DNA from: Pseudomonadales bacterium
GTDB lineage: Bacteria > Pseudomonadota > Gammaproteobacteria > Pseudomonadales > Halieaceae
Direction of reading: 5' to 3'
Assembly (NCBI GenBank): GCA_024234735.1
Contig: JACKNV010000005.1
Span: 62,001 to 126,000 of the forward strand
Length of the DNA: 64,000 bases
The notes beneath the pieces were generated by a model, which made no database searches, was not told the DNA's origin, and saw only the letters and a program-made list of their open reading frames with translations. Position numbers and translations under genes: made by a program. Positions 62,069-64,000 of the stretch are shown piece after piece. Position 1 is the first letter of the stretch. Each line of letters starts with the position of its first letter.

Positions 62069-62083
62069 ATTAGATAAACTAAT
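62069..62083. promoter_or_regulatory. LysR-box-like dyad next to LysR start
   Basis: ATTAG-N5-CTAAT is a perfect inverted repeat with T-N11-A geometry (T62070, A62082), ending directly before ATG 62084. As at 700-714, it fits autoregulation by the adjacent LysR gene. Confidence 0.5.
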
Positions 62084-63037
62084 ATGCGCTTGGAAAACAG
62101 CGAGTTACGCGCCTTTCGCGCGGTGATCGAGGAGGGCGGCTTCAAGCGAGCCGCCGCCGCTCTGCACATCAGCCAGTCGGCGGTCAGCCAGGCCGTGGCC
62201 GGCCTGGAGGCCAAGCTGGAAACCCCGCTGATCCAGCGCGGCAAGGAACTGCGCCTGAGCGACGTGGGCAAGCGCCTGTTCGAGCACGCGGTGGATGTAT
62301 TGCGCGAGGAGCAGCAGGCTCTGGAGGACATCGCCCAACTCAAGCGCGGCAATGCCGAAACCCTGAGCCTGGCCCTGAGTGCCTCCATCAACCGCTTTTA
62401 TGCGCCGCAGTTAATAAGTGCTTACTATCAGCTGCACCCCCAGACACGAATGAAAATTGCCGAACTGCCGGGCCGCAGCATCATCTCGGAGGTGCTGGCC
62501 GGCAATGCCGAGCTGGGCCTGGGCCCGTTCCAGAAGCAGATGTCAGCGTTCACGACCATCCCCCTGTACAGCGATTCCCGTCATTTGGTGGTGAGCCCGC
62601 GGCATCCGCACTATCAGCAGATGATGCGCGGCGACGAGAAGGCGCTGAAGCTCACCCCGCTGATTACCTCGGCCCTGGACAACCCCGACATGCGCCCCTC
62701 CATCCTGCGCATCCGCGACCAGTTCAGCACCGTATGGGAGGTGAGCAGCCTGGCGCTGCGCATCCACATGGTCGCGGAGGGTATGGGAGTGACCTTCATC
62801 GACCGCAAGCTGCTGCAGGAGCACCCGGCCTGCGCCGACTTCCACATCATGAGCGACCTGTCCTTCGGCAGTATCGCCAAGGAGGTCGGTCTGTATTACC
62901 GGGTGGGGCGGGCGCTGAGCAGCAGCGCCCGGGATTTCATCGCCCTGTGCCAGCGTTTCTGGGGCCCCGCTGCAGGGGGCGAGCACCGCCCGCCGCTCAC
63001 AGCTCGCGGCGGGAGACGCCCTCGAAGCCGAGGATGA
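62084..63037 (+). CDS. LysR family transcriptional regulator
   Basis: 317 residues. N-terminal winged helix LENSELRAFRAVIEEGGFKR followed by AAAALHISQSAVSQAVAGLE and GKELRLSDVGKRLFEHA; effector domain from about residue 90 (LSLALSASINRFYAPQL). It is divergent from the citrate-synthase-like gene, probably its regulator. The last 41 bp overlap the convergent dehydrogenase gene, and the C-terminus (AAGGEHRPPLTARGGRRPRS) looks unstructured. ATG 62084. Confidence 0.9.
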   Translation: MRLENSELRAFRAVIEEGGFKRAAAALHISQSAVSQAVAGLEAKLETPLIQRGKELRLSDVGKRLFEHAVDVLREEQQALEDIAQLKRGNAETLSLALSASINRFYAPQLISAYYQLHPQTRMKIAELPGRSIISEVLAGNAELGLGPFQKQMSAFTTIPLYSDSRHLVVSPRHPHYQQMMRGDEKALKLTPLITSALDNPDMRPSILRIRDQFSTVWEVSSLALRIHMVAEGMGVTFIDRKLLQEHPACADFHIMSDLSFGSIAKEVGLYYRVGRALSSSARDFIALCQRFWGPAAGGEHRPPLTARGGRRPRSRG

Positions 63038-64000
63038 AATCGGCACCGAATAGCGCCGCGGGAGTGCGGAAGCCGGCGTGGTCGGCGGGCAGCTCACCCG
63101 CGAGCACCCGGCGAGCGATTTCGCTGGCGGTCTCGGCCGTCAGGGCATAGCCTTCTGGCGTGCGCAGGTGGCTGCGCGCTATATTGCCCGCCGCATCGCT
63201 GGCGGTGGCCACGAAATCGGCGTGGCCGCTGGCGCGGGCCGTGGCATCCGGCCCCTCGGGCAGCTTCTGCACCAGCCGTTTGAGCAGCCTCTGCACCGGT
63301 GGCCACTGCCAGATGGCGCGGCTGCGGCCGGCCAGTGCCATGAACGGCTGCGCACCGGGCAGCGCCAGGCGCATGAACACCGCGATGTCGGGTATACCGG
63401 TGGTGCGCCAGGCGGTGGCGATATCGCCCCAGGGTATGCCGATCATGTGCAACCGCTCGCCGTCCAGTTCGATGCTGCGGCTGTCGGCGCCCATGCGTCG
63501 CTCTACCAACTCCCCGCCGGCACGTACCACGTTGGGCTTGCCCAGCGCCTCGACAAAACTGTTGGCGGTGCCGCGCGACGGCAGCTCGAGCAGGCGGATG
63601 CACAGTTCCAGGCGCCGTGCCTGGGGCAGGCGCTCCTTCATGTGCAGGGCGAGGCAATCGCTGGGGACCACGTCGGCGCCGACGCTGGGCATGAGCAACA
63701 GCCCGGCCCGGGCGAATGCCGTAGTGCGCGCCGCGAGGGCCTCGATCACCGGGTATTCGCCGGTGATGTCCAGGTAATGGGCACCGGCGGCCAGACAGGC
63801 CGTGGCCAGCGGCGCTGCGGTTTGCGAAAAGGGGCCGGCGCAGTTCAGTACCACGGCAACGCCGTCCAGCGCGGCATGCGCCGCCGCGGCGTCGTCCAGG
63901 GAGAAGGCGCGATGTTCCAGGCCGGTTTGCCGCCCCAGGGCGGCCGCCCGGTCCGCGCTCCTGCCGGCGACCACGGGCCGCAACCCGCGGCGCAGCGCCG
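62997..64000 (-). CDS. Saccharopine dehydrogenase-like NADP-binding protein, partial
   Basis: At least 334 residues, cut by the right edge of the window, so the start and N-terminal Rossmann motif are missing. Seen: VVAGRSADRAAALGRQTGLE, VAVVLNCAGPFSQTAAPLAT, ACLAAGAHYLDITGEYPVIE and SVGADVVPSDCLALHMKERL, the pattern of saccharopine dehydrogenase family proteins (also annotated trans-acting enoyl reductase-like in actinobacteria). The function is not known. Its 3' end overlaps the LysR gene by 41 bp. Confidence 0.82.
   Translation of the reverse strand, partial: ALRRGLRPVVAGRSADRAAALGRQTGLEHRAFSLDDAAAAHAALDGVAVVLNCAGPFSQTAAPLATACLAAGAHYLDITGEYPVIEALAARTTAFARAGLLLMPSVGADVVPSDCLALHMKERLPQARRLELCIRLLELPSRGTANSFVEALGKPNVVRAGGELVERRMGADSRSIELDGERLHMIGIPWGDIATAWRTTGIPDIAVFMRLALPGAQPFMALAGRSRAIWQWPPVQRLLKRLVQKLPEGPDATARASGHADFVATASDAAGNIARSHLRTPEGYALTAETASEIARRVLAGELPADHAGFRTPAALFGADFILGFEGVSRREL

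Overview
The window is about 64 kb of a GC-rich (roughly 60-65% G+C by eye), densely coded bacterial chromosome with no rRNA, tRNA, phage, transposase or CRISPR signal. Gene content points to a marine-type gammaproteobacterium of the Halieaceae/Cellvibrionales kind: exosortase H, branched-chain and cyclic-compound catabolism, an Entner-Doudoroff operon, a Gram-negative lipoprotein/outer-membrane repertoire and formylglycine sulfatases. This placement is inferred from gene families, not measured.

Layout. 0-2.6 kb: a DUF4136 lipoprotein and two regulators (LysR, AraC). 2.7-8.2 kb: a valine-degradation operon (acylating aldehyde dehydrogenase, isobutyryl-CoA dehydrogenase-like ACAD, enoyl-CoA hydratase, 3-hydroxyisobutyryl-CoA hydrolase, 3-hydroxyisobutyrate dehydrogenase). 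8.2-14.1 kb, minus strand: five overlapping genes joining a GldA/GldFG-type ABC transporter and a DUF4340 protein to exosortase H and its associated membrane protein. 14.1-19.1 kb: TauE/SafE permease, glutathione reductase, DUF481 beta-barrel, DAHP synthase and a zinc-ribbon protein. 19.2-22.7 kb: a three-gene c-type cytochrome operon (diheme cytochrome c4-like, MauG/CcpA-like peroxidase, parallel beta-helix protein ending in a heme site). 22.7-25.1 kb: an AT-richer accessory patch of small minus-strand genes with one attC-like site, probably an integron cassette remnant. 25.1-29.4 kb: a histone H1/AlgP-like protein, an S8 protease lipoprotein and a quinone oxidoreductase.

29.4-34.3 kb: a TetR regulator divergent from Rieske oxygenase, SDR, acetoacetate decarboxylase-like and iron alcohol dehydrogenase genes. 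34.3-38.1 kb: a Pat-like acetyltransferase/NDP-forming acyl-CoA synthetase facing away from a histone deacetylase family protein. 38.1-42.5 kb: zwf-pgl-edd with overlapping ends. 42.5-50.5 kb: esterase, AraC regulator, Baeyer-Villiger-type monooxygenase, MBL hydrolase, arylsulfatase and acyl-CoA ligase, plausibly for (sulfated) cyclic ketones or steroids. 50.7-58.4 kb: gamma-glutamyltransferase, a retropepsin-like protein and a complete peptide ABC transporter (fused two-domain ATPase, OppC, OppB, OppA types). 58.8-64 kb: an LTA synthase/OpgB-family protein, an atypical citrate synthase divergent from a LysR regulator, and a saccharopine dehydrogenase-like protein cut by the right edge.

Starts were chosen by ribosome-binding site, overlap with the preceding stop and family N-termini. 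No database search was run, and all family names rest on motifs and recalled similarity.
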